Positions 27,650-36,771 of a DNA stretch of 64,000 bases are shown here, piece after piece. Source of the DNA: Pantoea phytobeneficialis (GTDB lineage: Bacteria > Pseudomonadota > Gammaproteobacteria > Enterobacterales > Enterobacteriaceae); the NCBI RefSeq assembly GCF_009728735.1, contig NZ_CP024636.1, positions 2,247,720-2,311,719 on the forward strand. Direction: 5' to 3'. A program made the position numbers and the translations under genes. The notes under the pieces were generated by a model. That model saw only the letters and a program-made list of their open reading frames with translations, was not told the origin of the DNA and searched no databases. How positions within the stretch are numbered: the first letter of the stretch is position 1; the number at the start of each line of letters is the position of its first letter.

Positions 27650-29782
27650 TCAGAACTCGACGCTTGCGCTGAGCACCAGATTGCGCGTTTCACCTTCAGC
27701 AACGCGCAAATTGCCGCCACTTGAGGTGTAATAGTGCTTGTTAAACAAGTTGTTGAGGTTCAATTGTAAATGCGTTTTTTTACCCAGCAGTTGATTGTCC
27801 CAGCCAATAAAACTGTCCGCGACGGTGTAAGCAGGCAGGGTGAAACTGTTGCTCGGATCACCCGCACGCGTGCCCATATAACGAACCCCGCCGCCAATAC
27901 GGAAACTGCCCGGCAACAGATTGAAGCGCAGATCGTGGCTTAAATAGACCGCGCCAGAATTTCGTGGTGCGTTTTGCAGACGGTTGCCATTATTAGTCGG
28001 GTCGGTTTTATCGTTAACGATTTTCGCCTCGTTGTAACTGTAATTGGCGCTAATATCCCAGTCAGGATAAATCTCACCGTTAACCTCTAATTCAATGCCA
28101 CTGGAACGAGCTTTATCTACGGCATAGGTTCCATCGTTTAATGCTAAGGCAACATTGCGCTCATCTATACGGTAGAGCGCAACCGTGGCAAGCAGTGCCG
28201 GTGTCATCTGCCATTTGCTGCCGACTTCATAGGTCGTACCCTGTTCCGGTGCTTCAACGTCGCCGTTGTCATCCGGATTAGTCGATGGCGTAAACGATTT
28301 ACTCAAACTGCCATAGAAAGATACTGTCGGTGTCAGCTTATAAATCAGCCCTGTTTGAGGCAAAAACTTATTACCTTCATCGCTATAAGTCAGAGTGGAA
28401 TCACTGCCTCTTGATTCACGTTGTTCGAAGTGCTGATAACGAGCGCCAGCTACCACGGTCCATTGCGACGTCAGGTCAATATTGTCTTTAAAATAGACCG
28501 AGCGATTGTGAATGCGATTGAGCAAATTACTGTCGGCAGTTTTTTCCGTACTGCTGTCGGTGATGGTTGCTAATCCATAAACCGGGTTGCTCAGAGTGAA
28601 GTCAGTATTTTTTGTACCGTTATAAGCGTGTGCCCGGTAGGTTTGGTTCATTTCATAATCAGTACCGACCACCAGGTTATGCGTCATGCCAAATATTTCG
28701 GGCGTCCCGATGGCATCCCACGAAACATATTTTGTTTTGTGGTTAAAGCCGCGGAAGGCATCCGGACGTCGCGTAACGACACCGGTGGTTGTATTAATGG
28801 CGGTGGTTGTCACGGTATTGCTGTTGTACTTGCGCTGGTTCATCCCTACGGTAACGCGGGTCGACCAAATGTCATTGAACTGATAATCCCAGTAGCTGTT
28901 GAAGGTCTGATTACGCCCCCACGCATGGTTGGAATAATCATCCAGACGGGTTTTATAACCGATATTGATCGGTTTCCCATTAATGAATGCCGTGCCGCGA
29001 TCGTACGGAATATCATACTGATAACTTTCATAGCTGATATTAAAACTGGCTTTTTCGCCATACCACTGTAATGAAGGTGCCAGCAGATTATGTTTTTCGT
29101 TACCGTATCCGCGCCAGTAGTTCTGCGCTTGTTTTTCGGCAATCAGACGGAAAGCAAAACCATTGCCCAGTGGGCCGGTAATATCAATATTTCCTGCACC
29201 GCCTCCAGTACTGTTGTAGTGTCCACCAACAATTGTGTGCCACTCATATTGCGGTTTTTTACTCACGACATTAATCATCCCACCGGGATTTAAAATACCG
29301 TATAACAGCGAAGACGACCCTTTCAACACTTCAACGTGATCCGTGGTGGCATCGAGATTGAGTCCCTGGCTACTACGGATACCGTCACGGAACACAGAAC
29401 CATCGGAGTTTGAACCAAAGCCGCGGCGAACAATACCATCTTCCGTCTGGCCCAGCGTATTCGCCTGCGCAGCGCCACTAACAAAACGCATAGCATCGGA
29501 CAGGGTGGTGGATTGATAATCACTCAGTTGTTTATTTGTCACCACGCTCACCGACTGCGCTTCATTCAGTTTAGAGGTGGGCGTTTTACTGGCGACCGAC
29601 GTAGTTGGGCTGGAATATCCGGTGTCGGGTTGTTCTGTCTGTTGGGCGGCAGTCACCGTCAAGGTATTATTGTCGGTAGCGGCATAGCTGCCACCTGAAG
29701 AAATTAACGCACCACTGTAAACCGCAAGCCATATTTTCCCCAAAGGGCGCTTGTGGTGTTGAATATTTTTATATTCATTCAT
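27650..29782 (-). CDS. TonB-dependent siderophore receptor (ferrichrome/ferrioxamine type)
   Basis: A 710-residue outer-membrane receptor. It has an extended signal peptide (about 34 residues, ending GSYA), then a TonB-box-like NTLTVTAAQ. The plug domain contains SKLNEAQSVSVVTNKQLSDYQ, VRRGFGSNSDGSVFRDG and VEVLKGSSSLLYGILNPGGMINVVSKKP, all typical of the TIGR01783-type siderophore receptors (FhuE/FoxA/FcuA group). A 22-strand barrel follows, ending in the aromatic terminus SASVEF. Ferric hydroxamates are the likely ligands by family, but the exact siderophore is not shown. A Fur box lies at 29925. It is absent from this locus in E. coli. Confidence 0.92.
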   Translation of the reverse strand: MNEYKNIQHHKRPLGKIWLAVYSGALISSGGSYAATDNNTLTVTAAQQTEQPDTGYSSPTTSVASKTPTSKLNEAQSVSVVTNKQLSDYQSTTLSDAMRFVSGAAQANTLGQTEDGIVRRGFGSNSDGSVFRDGIRSSQGLNLDATTDHVEVLKGSSSLLYGILNPGGMINVVSKKPQYEWHTIVGGHYNSTGGGAGNIDITGPLGNGFAFRLIAEKQAQNYWRGYGNEKHNLLAPSLQWYGEKASFNISYESYQYDIPYDRGTAFINGKPINIGYKTRLDDYSNHAWGRNQTFNSYWDYQFNDIWSTRVTVGMNQRKYNSNTVTTTAINTTTGVVTRRPDAFRGFNHKTKYVSWDAIGTPEIFGMTHNLVVGTDYEMNQTYRAHAYNGTKNTDFTLSNPVYGLATITDSSTEKTADSNLLNRIHNRSVYFKDNIDLTSQWTVVAGARYQHFEQRESRGSDSTLTYSDEGNKFLPQTGLIYKLTPTVSFYGSLSKSFTPSTNPDDNGDVEAPEQGTTYEVGSKWQMTPALLATVALYRIDERNVALALNDGTYAVDKARSSGIELEVNGEIYPDWDISANYSYNEAKIVNDKTDPTNNGNRLQNAPRNSGAVYLSHDLRFNLLPGSFRIGGGVRYMGTRAGDPSNSFTLPAYTVADSFIGWDNQLLGKKTHLQLNLNNLFNKHYYTSSGGNLRVAEGETRNLVLSASVEF

Positions 29783-30554
29783 TTCTGATTTTTTTCCCTG
29801 GCAATTATCACAAACTGTTTTTTCATACTCTGACGCAATCCTGTCATGCTGCCGGCTGTTGTTGCGCGGAAGTGCGTGATCGGCAGGTCCGGTATTGTTA
29901 TCAAGACAAGGCGCAGTTGATAATGTAATTGATAATCATTCAAACATGAGGAATTGTAGTAGTAAATATAAATTTTAGCTTTTCCGCTACAGATGCCCCC
30001 GCCACTTCCCTGGCAAAAAAATGGATGTCAACAATACAAATAAATACTTATATTTCATTGATTTAAATTAAGATCACCTTGCCGGGCAATCATCGACAAA
30101 TTGAAATTGACCTTGCTTTTTTTGCCTGTATTTTTCGCTTTACTACTACATTCTATGCGCGCAGATCGCGAAAGATAATGATACTTATTACTTTTTGCAA
30201 GGGTGTATTCCACGTTACCAAACGGCTTATCGTCAACGTCACCCTTCAGCACCGAGCATGATCGGAGGCAGCCTGGAATGCTGCTATAAAACGTGCTGGC
30301 ATTCGCCGCCGTAATCCGTACCATACGCGACATACTTTTTGCCTGCTGGCTGATGCCAGCAGGTGCGGTCCCGTCGTTTATTGCGAATCAGATGGGGATC
30401 GAGAATGCGCAGAGGGTGTACCAGATTAATGCTACGGGGATTGAAGAGATGAATAGCAAGCAGGTTAAAATACTGAACGCTACAGTCGCCTGGTAGTGGA
30501 TAGTGCCCCCGTCATGCCCCTTTTGCTGAAAATCGCTGGCTGAGACAGTAAATA
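29783..30554. other. Long AT-rich intergenic region upstream of the receptor and ttcA
   Basis: 772 bp with no convincing gene. It holds the receptor's Fur box (29925) and a hairpin CCTGCTGGC / GCCAGCAGG at 30342-30363 without a T-run. Short open frames at 30055-30333 (minus) and 30293-30496 (plus, GTG start) lack ribosome binding sites and recognisable products. The AT content is above that of neighbouring genes, fitting a remodelled insertion boundary. Confidence 0.6.
29925..29943 (-). promoter_or_regulatory. Fur box of the siderophore receptor
   Basis: GTAATTGATAATCATTCAA matches the 19-bp Fur consensus GATAATGATAATCATTATC at 13 positions, including the unbroken core TGATAATCATT; a further GATAAT hexamer lies just to the left (29919). 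It is about 140 nt upstream of the receptor start. Confidence 0.8.
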
Positions 30555-31490
30555 ATGCAACATAATCAAGATAATACAAAAAAAGAGCAGTACAACCTGA
30601 ACAAATTGCAAAAGCGTCTGCGTCGTAACGTGGGCGAAGCGATTGCCGATTTCAATATGATTGAAGAAGGCGATCGCATCATGGTGTGCCTGTCTGGAGG
30701 TAAAGACAGCTATACCCTGCTGGAAATTCTGCGCAATCTGCAACAAAGCGCGCCGGTTAACTTCTCGCTGGTGGCGGTCAATCTCGACCAGAAGCAACCC
30801 GGTTTCCCGGAACATGTGCTGCCAGCGTATCTGGATGCACTGGGCGTTGAGTATAAAATCGTTAACGAAGACACTTACTCCATCGTTAAAGAGAAAATCC
30901 CGGAAGGAAAAACCACCTGTTCGCTGTGTTCACGCCTGCGTCGTGGCATTCTTTACCGCACCGCGACGGAACTGGGTTGTACTAAAATCGCGCTCGGACA
31001 TCATCGCGATGACATCCTGCAAACCCTGTTCCTGAACATGTTCTACGGCGGCAAAATGAAAGGTATGCCACCGAAGTTGATGAGTGACGATGGTAAGCAT
31101 ATCGTGATCCGCCCGCTGGCCTACTGCCGCGAGAAAGACATCATCCGCTTTGCCGAAGCCCGTCAGTTCCCGATTATTCCGTGTAACCTGTGCGGCTCTC
31201 AGCCTAACCTGCAACGCCAGGTGGTGGCGGATATGCTGCGTGACTGGGATAAACGCTATCCGGGACGGATCGAAACCATGTTCAGCGCGATGCAAAACAT
31301 CGTCCCTTCGCATATGGCTGATATCAATCTGTTTGATTTCAAAGGTATTCAGCACGGTGATGCGGTGGTTGACGGTGGCGATCTGGCGTTTGACCGCGAA
31401 TCGCTGCCGGTACAACCTGCGGGCTGGCAGCCGGAAGAGGAAGACGCACCCGATTTAAGCGCCCGTCTCGACGTATTGCAGATTAAGTAA
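30555..31490 (+). CDS. ttcA: tRNA 2-thiocytidine synthetase TtcA
   Basis: 311 residues, matching E. coli TtcA. It thiolates cytidine-32 in certain tRNAs using ATP and a [4Fe-4S] cluster. The PP-loop SGGKDS is at 47-52. C122 and C125 (TCSLC) and a later CNLCGSQPN supply cluster-binding cysteines. It is cytoplasmic. The E. coli neighbour dbpA is missing here, so ttcA directly faces a small gene and fnrS. A strong terminator follows the stop codon. Confidence 0.97.
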   Translation: MQHNQDNTKKEQYNLNKLQKRLRRNVGEAIADFNMIEEGDRIMVCLSGGKDSYTLLEILRNLQQSAPVNFSLVAVNLDQKQPGFPEHVLPAYLDALGVEYKIVNEDTYSIVKEKIPEGKTTCSLCSRLRRGILYRTATELGCTKIALGHHRDDILQTLFLNMFYGGKMKGMPPKLMSDDGKHIVIRPLAYCREKDIIRFAEARQFPIIPCNLCGSQPNLQRQVVADMLRDWDKRYPGRIETMFSAMQNIVPSHMADINLFDFKGIQHGDAVVDGGDLAFDRESLPVQPAGWQPEEEDAPDLSARLDVLQIK

Positions 31491-31504
31491 TTTCTCCCGG
31501 CACA

Positions 31505-31537
31505 AAAAAGGCGCGTCGCTTCGGCTACGCGCCTTTT
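31505..31537 (+). terminator. Intrinsic terminator of ttcA
   Basis: AAAAAGGCGCGT / ACGCGCCTTTTT, a long stem with a T-rich end, lies 15 nt after the ttcA stop. The symmetry lets it also work on the minus strand for the convergent small gene. Confidence 0.92.
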
Positions 31538-31540
31538 TTA

Positions 31541-31687
31541 TTAACGATGTGGCGGTGGATCGATGATCGGTGGATATTCGGGATCGTATGGCGGATCAGG
31601 TTCCGGCAACGGTTGTGGACGCGGAATCGGCTCCGGGATGGGAGGTGGATCGGTTGGAATGGGATCGGTGGCGTGGAATGTTTGCAT
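31541..31687 (-). CDS. Small proline-rich protein, 48 residues
   Basis: Start ATG at 31687 with AGGAGAAGGGC immediately upstream. Roughly 40% of the residues are proline, in a PxP pattern with acidic and isoleucine residues between (DPIPTDPPPIPEPIPRPQ). There is no signal peptide or membrane helix, and the protein should be extended and disordered. I do not know a function. It lies 65 nt beyond the fnrS terminator on the same strand, and is convergent with ttcA. A longer open frame upstream runs antisense-free through fnrS and is not a realistic N-terminus. Confidence 0.55.
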   Translation of the reverse strand: MQTFHATDPIPTDPPPIPEPIPRPQPLPEPDPPYDPEYPPIIDPPPHR

Positions 31688-31752
31688 GCCCTTCTCCTGG
31701 TTGCGAATGTCCTTTAAGCATAGGAAAAGGTCAGCGGCACTGGCAAACGGGC

Positions 31753-31872
31753 AAAAAAAAGCCGGCGGATAAGCCGGCGTTGTACGAATCAAATGTGCTA
31801 TGCAGTAATTCAAAAAAGGAAGTAAGACAATATGGAGCGCAACGCCCATCGCTTGACGTTGCATTCACCTGC
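31753..31872 (-). ncRNA. fnrS: FnrS small regulatory RNA
   Basis: The minus strand reads GCAGGTGAATGCAACGTC at the 5' end. It then contains GCGATGGGCGTTGCGCTCC, the U-rich stretch TTGTCTTACTTCCTTTTTTG, and an end hairpin GCCGGC-TTATCC-GCCGGC followed by eight T residues. This follows E. coli FnrS nearly base for base, about 120 nt. FnrS is made without oxygen under FNR control and, with Hfq, represses mRNAs of aerobic enzymes such as sodB, maeA and gpmA. The position next to zntB is also the E. coli one. An FNR-type site lies at about -42. Confidence 0.96.
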
Positions 31873-31907
31873 GAGAGAGAGTTTGCCCCTGTTGTCGGTT
31901 GCGGATA

Positions 31908-31921
31908 TTGACGTCGATCAG
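31908..31921 (-). promoter_or_regulatory. FNR site of the fnrS promoter
   Basis: On the minus strand CTGATCGACGTCAA matches TTGATNNNNATCAA at 8 of 10 fixed bases. Its centre is about 42 nt upstream of the expected FnrS 5' end at 31872, which is the spacing of a class II FNR-activated promoter. Confidence 0.82.
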
Positions 31922-32004
31922 TTTTTTTCCGCTTTTTTGACCTTCTGGCCTTAATTTACAGCGAGTTACCTTTCGATAACCCATTGTTAACATTCGCAAT
32001 GCGC

Positions 32005-32988
32005 TTATAACCATTTACGCCGTCTTAACCACCAGGCGAGTCCCACCACCAACACCAGCAGTAAAAAACAGAAAACGCTGAAGCCCATATGCCACGCGCC
32101 ACCCGGTATCCCACCAAGGTTGACACCAAACAGGCCGGTTAAAAAAGTAGTCGGCAGGAAAATCATCGCCAGCAGAGACATGGTGTAAGTACGACGGTTC
32201 ATCGCTTCCGCCATCACCGACGCAATTTCATCGGTCAGCACGGCGGTGCGCGCCACACCGGCATCCAGATCGTCCAGTCCACGACCCAGGCGATCGGCGA
32301 TATCCTGCATACGCCGCCGTTCATCATCATCCATCCAGCCGAGTTTCTCGCTCGCCAGTCGCGCATAGACATCGCGCTGCGGGGCCATATAACGTCGCAT
32401 CACAATCAATTGCTTGCGCAGCAGCGCCAGCTCACCGCGTGGTGGGATCTGCTGATCCATCAGCGCATCTTCCAGCTCGATAATCTTATCGTGCATCTCT
32501 TCAATAAATTCGCTGGCGTGATCGGTAAGTGCATCACAAACGTCAACCAGCCAGCTACCACCGTCCACCGGACCGTTACCGTTTTGCAGATCGGTAAGCA
32601 CTTCATCAATCGCGTACACCTTGCGACGTCGCGTCGAGACAATCAGTTTGTCATTAATAAACACCCGCATCGCCACCAGTTGGTCCGGGCGCGAGTCGCT
32701 GTTGTGATTGACACTGCGCAGCACAATCATAAAGCCATCACCCAGACGAGTAACACGCGGGCGCATGCTGTCGCCCGCCAGCGCATCACGCACCGAGTCG
32801 GGAATTAACGGGGTGTTTTGCAACCATTCAGCGCTTTGCTGCTGGGTGTAATTGAGGTGCAACCAGCAGGGGCGCTCACAATTGACGACGTCAGTGTCCT
32901 CAATGGCGATCAATCCCCCCTGACCGTCAAGCTGACAAGCCACAATGGCATCCGAAACCTGCAATGCTTTACCTTCAATGACGTTCAC
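32005..32988 (-). CDS. zntB: Zinc transporter ZntB (CorA superfamily)
   Basis: 327 residues, the E. coli ZntB length. A soluble N-terminal funnel domain and a long helix precede two C-terminal membrane helices ([25 protein letters not shown], then [17 protein letters not shown]). The GVN-type loop is the CorA-family signature in its ZntB form. It moves Zn2+ across the inner membrane. The start is GTG at 32988 with AGAGGCGAG upstream. fnrS lies downstream on the same strand with its own promoter. Confidence 0.95.
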   Translation of the reverse strand: MNVIEGKALQVSDAIVACQLDGQGGLIAIEDTDVVNCERPCWLHLNYTQQQSAEWLQNTPLIPDSVRDALAGDSMRPRVTRLGDGFMIVLRSVNHNSDSRPDQLVAMRVFINDKLIVSTRRRKVYAIDEVLTDLQNGNGPVDGGSWLVDVCDALTDHASEFIEEMHDKIIELEDALMDQQIPPRGELALLRKQLIVMRRYMAPQRDVYARLASEKLGWMDDDERRRMQDIADRLGRGLDDLDAGVARTAVLTDEIASVMAEAMNRRTYTMSLLAMIFLPTTFLTGLFGVNLGGIPGGAWHMGFSVFCFLLLVLVVGLAWWLRRRKWL

Positions 32989-33075
32989 GTACTCGCCTCT
33001 CTATCAAAATCAATACGATACAGTCTAGCGTGGCGGCGACGAGTTGCAATCTTCAGGCTGTGAGCAAACATGACA

Positions 33076-33094
33076 GGCGGCCAGAAAGGCCGCC
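33076..33094 (-). terminator. Hairpin after mppA
   Basis: GGCGGCC / GGCCGCC, a perfect 7-bp stem with loop AGAAA or TTTCT, is placed 11 nt after the mppA stop on the minus strand. No T-run follows, so the role as terminator is uncertain. Confidence 0.45.
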
Positions 33095-33105
33095 AGAAAG
33101 GTAAC

Positions 33106-34725
33106 TTAGTGTTTAGCAATCCACAGTTCGCGACTGTAGGCCACATCTTCCGGGTTGGTGATCGGGTAGCCCTTCACCCACGGCTTAATCAGACGCCCAT
33201 TGGTGTACTGATAAATCGGCGCAATCGGGGCCTGCATCGCCAGAATTTGCTCGGCGCGGTTGTAGTCCTGATTACGCGCCTGCGCGCTCGTCTCGTTACT
33301 GGCTTTTGCCATCACCGCATCATAATCCGCGTTACGGAAACGCGCGATATTACCGGTATGACTGGAGGTCAGCAGGCTGAGGAAGGTGGACGGTTCGTTA
33401 TAATCTCCCACCCAGGAGGCACGGATCACATCGAAGTTACCGCTGTTACGGCTGTCGATGTAGGTTTTCCACTCCTGGTTTTGCAGCGTGACATCAACCC
33501 CCAGATTCTTTTTCCACATCGACGCCACCGCGATAGCGATCTTCTGGTGACTTTCTGAGGTGTTATACAACAACGTCAGGTGCAGCGGTTTAGCCGGACC
33601 ATACCCGGCGGCACTCAGCAGCGCTTTGGCCTGAGCGTTTAACTCCTGCTGACTGTGCTGTTGCAGATAGCTCTGCTGCGGGGTAAAACCTGCGGTGACA
33701 TCCGGCGTGAAATGCCAGGCCGGTTTTTCACCGGTACCTAACACTTTTTCCGCGATGATGCGGCGATCGATAGTCCATGTCAGCGCTTTGCGCACCCGTA
33801 CATCCGCCGTTGGGCCTTTTTCGGTGTTAAAGGCGTAATAGTAAGTGCCTAGCTGGTCCGGGGTATAGACCTGACCCGGCAGCTCCTTCTTCAACAACGC
33901 GTACATGTTTTTCGGGAAGGATTCGGTGATATCGATATCACCGGCACGGTAGCGTTTGGTGGCGCTTGATTCTTCATTGATGGGGATAAAGGTGACTTTA
34001 GTCAGCACCGAATGGGCGTCATCCCAATAATGCGGGTTGCGCACCAGCACAATTTTCTCGTTCACCACCCGCGACTGAAGCTGATAGGCACCATTGCCGA
34101 CCAGCTTGCCCGGCGCCGTCCAGCCATCACCGGATTCGGCGATAACTTTTTCAGGCACCGGAAACAAAGCGGCATTGGCAACCATACTTGGGAACCAGGG
34201 GACCGGGCGTGACAATGTCACCTTCAGTCGATTGCCATCCAGTGCCGTCACCCCAAGTTTATCGGCACTCATCTGGCCTTTGGTGATGGCCTCGGCATTT
34301 TCGATACCACTCAGGGCCGCGAACCAGGCGGAGGGTGAGCTGTTTTTCGGATCAACCAGGCGCTGCCAGCTGTAAACAAAATCCTGGGCGGTGACCGGAT
34401 CACCATTGGACCAGCGCGCATCTTTACGCAGGTTGAAAATCCAGGTTTTGTTGTCGTTACTGCTCCAGCTTTGCGCCACACCCGGCACGATATGACCTTG
34501 CGCATCCTGATTGGTCAGTCCTTCGAACAGGTCACGCATCACCTGGATTTCCGGCAGACCGACGGCTTTCATCGGGTCGAGCGAGGCGGGTTCATCTTTG
34601 ATGTGGCGCACGATTTCCTGCACCGGGGCCAACTGCGCCCCGGATGGCACGGAAGCGGCCAACGCCGGTGTGATAGCACCGATAACCATTAAGGCAGCCA
34701 GGGTCTTGCGAAACGCTATTTTCAT
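33106..34725 (-). CDS. mppA: Periplasmic murein peptide-binding protein MppA
   Basis: 539 residues of the OppA-type solute-binding family (SBP_bac_5), with a signal peptide ending TPALA. It binds the murein tripeptide L-Ala-gamma-D-Glu-meso-Dap and hands it to the Opp permease. Sequence agrees with E. coli MppA almost throughout (RHIKDEPASLDPMKAVGLPE, YYYAFNTEKGPTADVRVRKAL). I use the ATG at 34725, 9 nt after AAGGAG; two GTG codons before it overlap the ribosome binding site. mpaA lies upstream in the opposite direction and shares the murein-peptide pathway. Confidence 0.94.
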   Translation of the reverse strand: MKIAFRKTLAALMVIGAITPALAASVPSGAQLAPVQEIVRHIKDEPASLDPMKAVGLPEIQVMRDLFEGLTNQDAQGHIVPGVAQSWSSNDNKTWIFNLRKDARWSNGDPVTAQDFVYSWQRLVDPKNSSPSAWFAALSGIENAEAITKGQMSADKLGVTALDGNRLKVTLSRPVPWFPSMVANAALFPVPEKVIAESGDGWTAPGKLVGNGAYQLQSRVVNEKIVLVRNPHYWDDAHSVLTKVTFIPINEESSATKRYRAGDIDITESFPKNMYALLKKELPGQVYTPDQLGTYYYAFNTEKGPTADVRVRKALTWTIDRRIIAEKVLGTGEKPAWHFTPDVTAGFTPQQSYLQQHSQQELNAQAKALLSAAGYGPAKPLHLTLLYNTSESHQKIAIAVASMWKKNLGVDVTLQNQEWKTYIDSRNSGNFDVIRASWVGDYNEPSTFLSLLTSSHTGNIARFRNADYDAVMAKASNETSAQARNQDYNRAEQILAMQAPIAPIYQYTNGRLIKPWVKGYPITNPEDVAYSRELWIAKH

Positions 34726-34912
34726 CACCACTCCTTTTACCCGAAAAAAGGCGGCTGCGAAAAAGGGAGGCGCCGCCAGCGACTTTTGGCACTTTATCGC
34801 AGATTGATGATTGATAAATAGCTATTTTCTGATGTGCTGTTTACCGTTATGTTGAGGCTGGAGCCACGGTCACACTTCGCGTCATGTCGGGAATTGTTGG
34901 CACATTAAAACA

Positions 34913-34935
34913 CGCGCGATAAACCGCGCTGCTAC
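34913..34935. repeat. REP-like unit, single
   Basis: CGCGCGATAAACCGCGCTGC then TAC: a degenerate copy of the window repeat, 15 nt before the mpaA start and inside the mppA/mpaA divergent region. Confidence 0.65.
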
Positions 34936-34949
34936 GAGGAAGTTTGCTT

Positions 34950-35663
34950 ATGTCGTCACTACACCCGCGCCCGTTGCGCGGCACGCTGGATGCTGTCTGG
35001 CAACAATATGGGCAATCGGTATTGGGTGCCCCGCTACTGTGGTTTCCTGCGCCAGCGGCAGACGCCGATAGCGGTTTGATCATTGCCGGTACCCACGGCG
35101 ATGAGAACGCGGCGGTCGCCACCTTGTCCGGCGCCATGCGTACCCTGCCGGAATCCCTGCGCCGTCATCACGTTATTCTGGCAGTGAATCCTGACGGATG
35201 TCAGCTTGGGCTGCGCGCCAATGCACGCGGTGTCGATCTCAACCGTAATTTCCCGGCCGCCAACTGGCAAAGCGGTGACACCGTGTATCGCTGGAATAGC
35301 GTGGCGGATGAGCGCGATGTGGTGTTGTCGACTGGAGAGCATCCCTCTTCCGAACCGGAAACCCAGGCGTTGTGCCAGCTAATCCATCAACTTAAACCAC
35401 GCTGGGTGGTGACCTGGCATGAACCGCTCGCCTGCATTGATGATCCCCATCACAGCGAGCTGGCGCAGTGGCTGTCGCAGCAAACCCAATTGCCGGTGGT
35501 GAGCAGCGTCGGTTATGCCACGCCAGGCTCCTTCGGTAGCTGGTGCGACGATATCGGCCTGTTGTGCATCACCGCCGAAATGCCACCGATTTCGGTGGAC
35601 GAAGCCACCGAAGTCTATCTGGAAACCATGATCAATCTGCTACGCTGGCAGCCGCAGGCATAA
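34950..35663 (+). CDS. mpaA: Murein tripeptide amidase MpaA
   Basis: 237 residues of the M14 zinc carboxypeptidase family, cytoplasmic. It cleaves the gamma-D-Glu-Dap bond of murein tripeptide during cell-wall recycling. Zinc ligands lie in IAGTHGDEN (HxxE) and, later, VVTWHEPLAC; substrate-binding DLNRNFP is present, and the catalytic glutamate is probably in ITAEMPP. The start ATG at 34950 has GAGGAAG 7 nt upstream. The 3' end overlaps convergent ycjG by 32 bases. Products would be L-Ala-D-Glu, the substrate of YcjG, so the two genes form consecutive steps. Confidence 0.94.
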   Translation: MSSLHPRPLRGTLDAVWQQYGQSVLGAPLLWFPAPAADADSGLIIAGTHGDENAAVATLSGAMRTLPESLRRHHVILAVNPDGCQLGLRANARGVDLNRNFPAANWQSGDTVYRWNSVADERDVVLSTGEHPSSEPETQALCQLIHQLKPRWVVTWHEPLACIDDPHHSELAQWLSQQTQLPVVSSVGYATPGSFGSWCDDIGLLCITAEMPPISVDEATEVYLETMINLLRWQPQA

Positions 35664-36618
35664 GCACACCGTTGGCAAAGTGTAACGACGGTTCCACATC
35701 TGCGGCCAGCCAGGTGGGGCCGTCGAGATCGGCGAATTGCGCCAGCGGCGTCAGCGGTAAGGCCGCCCGAATTGCACGCGAGGTGCACAGCATACAGCCG
35801 AGCATAATAGCGAAGCCCTGCTGCCGCGCACTGACCGCCAACGCCAGCGCTTCCGTCAGGCCACCGGTTTTATCCAGTTTGATATTCACCATGTCATAAC
35901 GCCCGCGCAGGGCTGCCAGGCTGTCACGCGTGTGGCAGCTTTCATCGGCGCAAATCGGCAGCGGGTGGATAAAATTCGCTAACGTGGCGTCATGCGCCGC
36001 GGGCAATGGTTGCTCCAGCATTGCTACCCCGAGGTCGGCCAGCAACTGGCAGCGCGCCGCCAGACCTTCTGCCTGCCACGATTCGTTAGCATCGACAATC
36101 AGCGTGGCCTCCGGCACCGCGCTGCGAATGGCGACCAGACGTTCGCTGATAAAGTTATTATCCAGCTTTATTTTCAAAAGCTGCGCACCATGTTGCCACA
36201 GCGCCAGCGCGCTACTGGCCATAGCGTCAGGGGTATCGATGCTGACGGTATGGGCGGTGACGATGCGCGATGCCAGAGTGACGCCACATAACTCAGCCAG
36301 GCTTTGCTGCTGTTGCTGGCGCTCCAGATCCCACAGGGCGCAATCAATCGCGTTACGTGCTGCGCCAGCCGGCAGCGCCTGCTGTAACGCCGCGCGCGTC
36401 ATACCGTTCTGCAACGGCGTCAGCACTGAGGCAATCTGCGCCAGCACCGAGGCTTCACTTTCGCCATAGCGCGCGTAAGGCGTGGCCTCACCGATGCCAC
36501 GAACGCCATTTTCTTCCATTTCCACCACCACCACCTGCGCCTCGGTGCGGCTACCACGCGAAATCACAAAAGGGGAATGCAGCGGCCAGGCTTCCGGATA
36601 ACTTTTCACCTTTCTCAT
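35632..36618 (-). CDS. ycjG: L-Ala-D/L-Glu epimerase
   Basis: 328 residues of the enolase superfamily (mandelate-racemase-like). It epimerises L-Ala-D-Glu to L-Ala-L-Glu, letting the cell degrade murein dipeptide. Catalytic lysine is in KIKLDNN (KxK motif); metal ligands are in IVDANESW, LEQPL and ICADESCH; the second lysine is in VNIKLDKTGG. A strong ribosome binding site (AAGGAG) precedes the ATG. The last 32 bases overlap mpaA on the other strand. tpx is divergent. Confidence 0.95.
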   Translation of the reverse strand: MRKVKSYPEAWPLHSPFVISRGSRTEAQVVVVEMEENGVRGIGEATPYARYGESEASVLAQIASVLTPLQNGMTRAALQQALPAGAARNAIDCALWDLERQQQQQSLAELCGVTLASRIVTAHTVSIDTPDAMASSALALWQHGAQLLKIKLDNNFISERLVAIRSAVPEATLIVDANESWQAEGLAARCQLLADLGVAMLEQPLPAAHDATLANFIHPLPICADESCHTRDSLAALRGRYDMVNIKLDKTGGLTEALALAVSARQQGFAIMLGCMLCTSRAIRAALPLTPLAQFADLDGPTWLAADVEPSLHFANGVLMPAAASVAD

Positions 36619-36771
36619 TATTTCTCCTTAAATCCATCACTTAAATGCGAGCTGGCGCAGTTTCCGCTACGATTTGCCCTCGAAAACCCTTAAAAAATAT
36701 GTCATAAACAACGGCTATACCTGTTCTGACCAAGTAAAAGTCAGATTTTTTCATCGTTAAAAGGAAATCGT

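Noticed and set aside
30055..30333. A 92-codon minus-strand frame in the AT-rich gap before ttcA.
   Set aside because: Composition is not protein-like (serine/lysine-rich, no fold features) and no ribosome binding site is visible.
30293..30496. A 67-codon plus-strand frame upstream of ttcA with a GTG start.
   Set aside because: No ribosome binding site, no recognisable product, and a hairpin inside; at best a decayed fragment.
31832..31954. A 40-codon plus-strand frame with an AAGGAAG-like ribosome binding site.
   Set aside because: It is exactly antisense to the conserved 5' half of FnrS and its promoter; the apparent signal comes from the RNA's U-rich loop.
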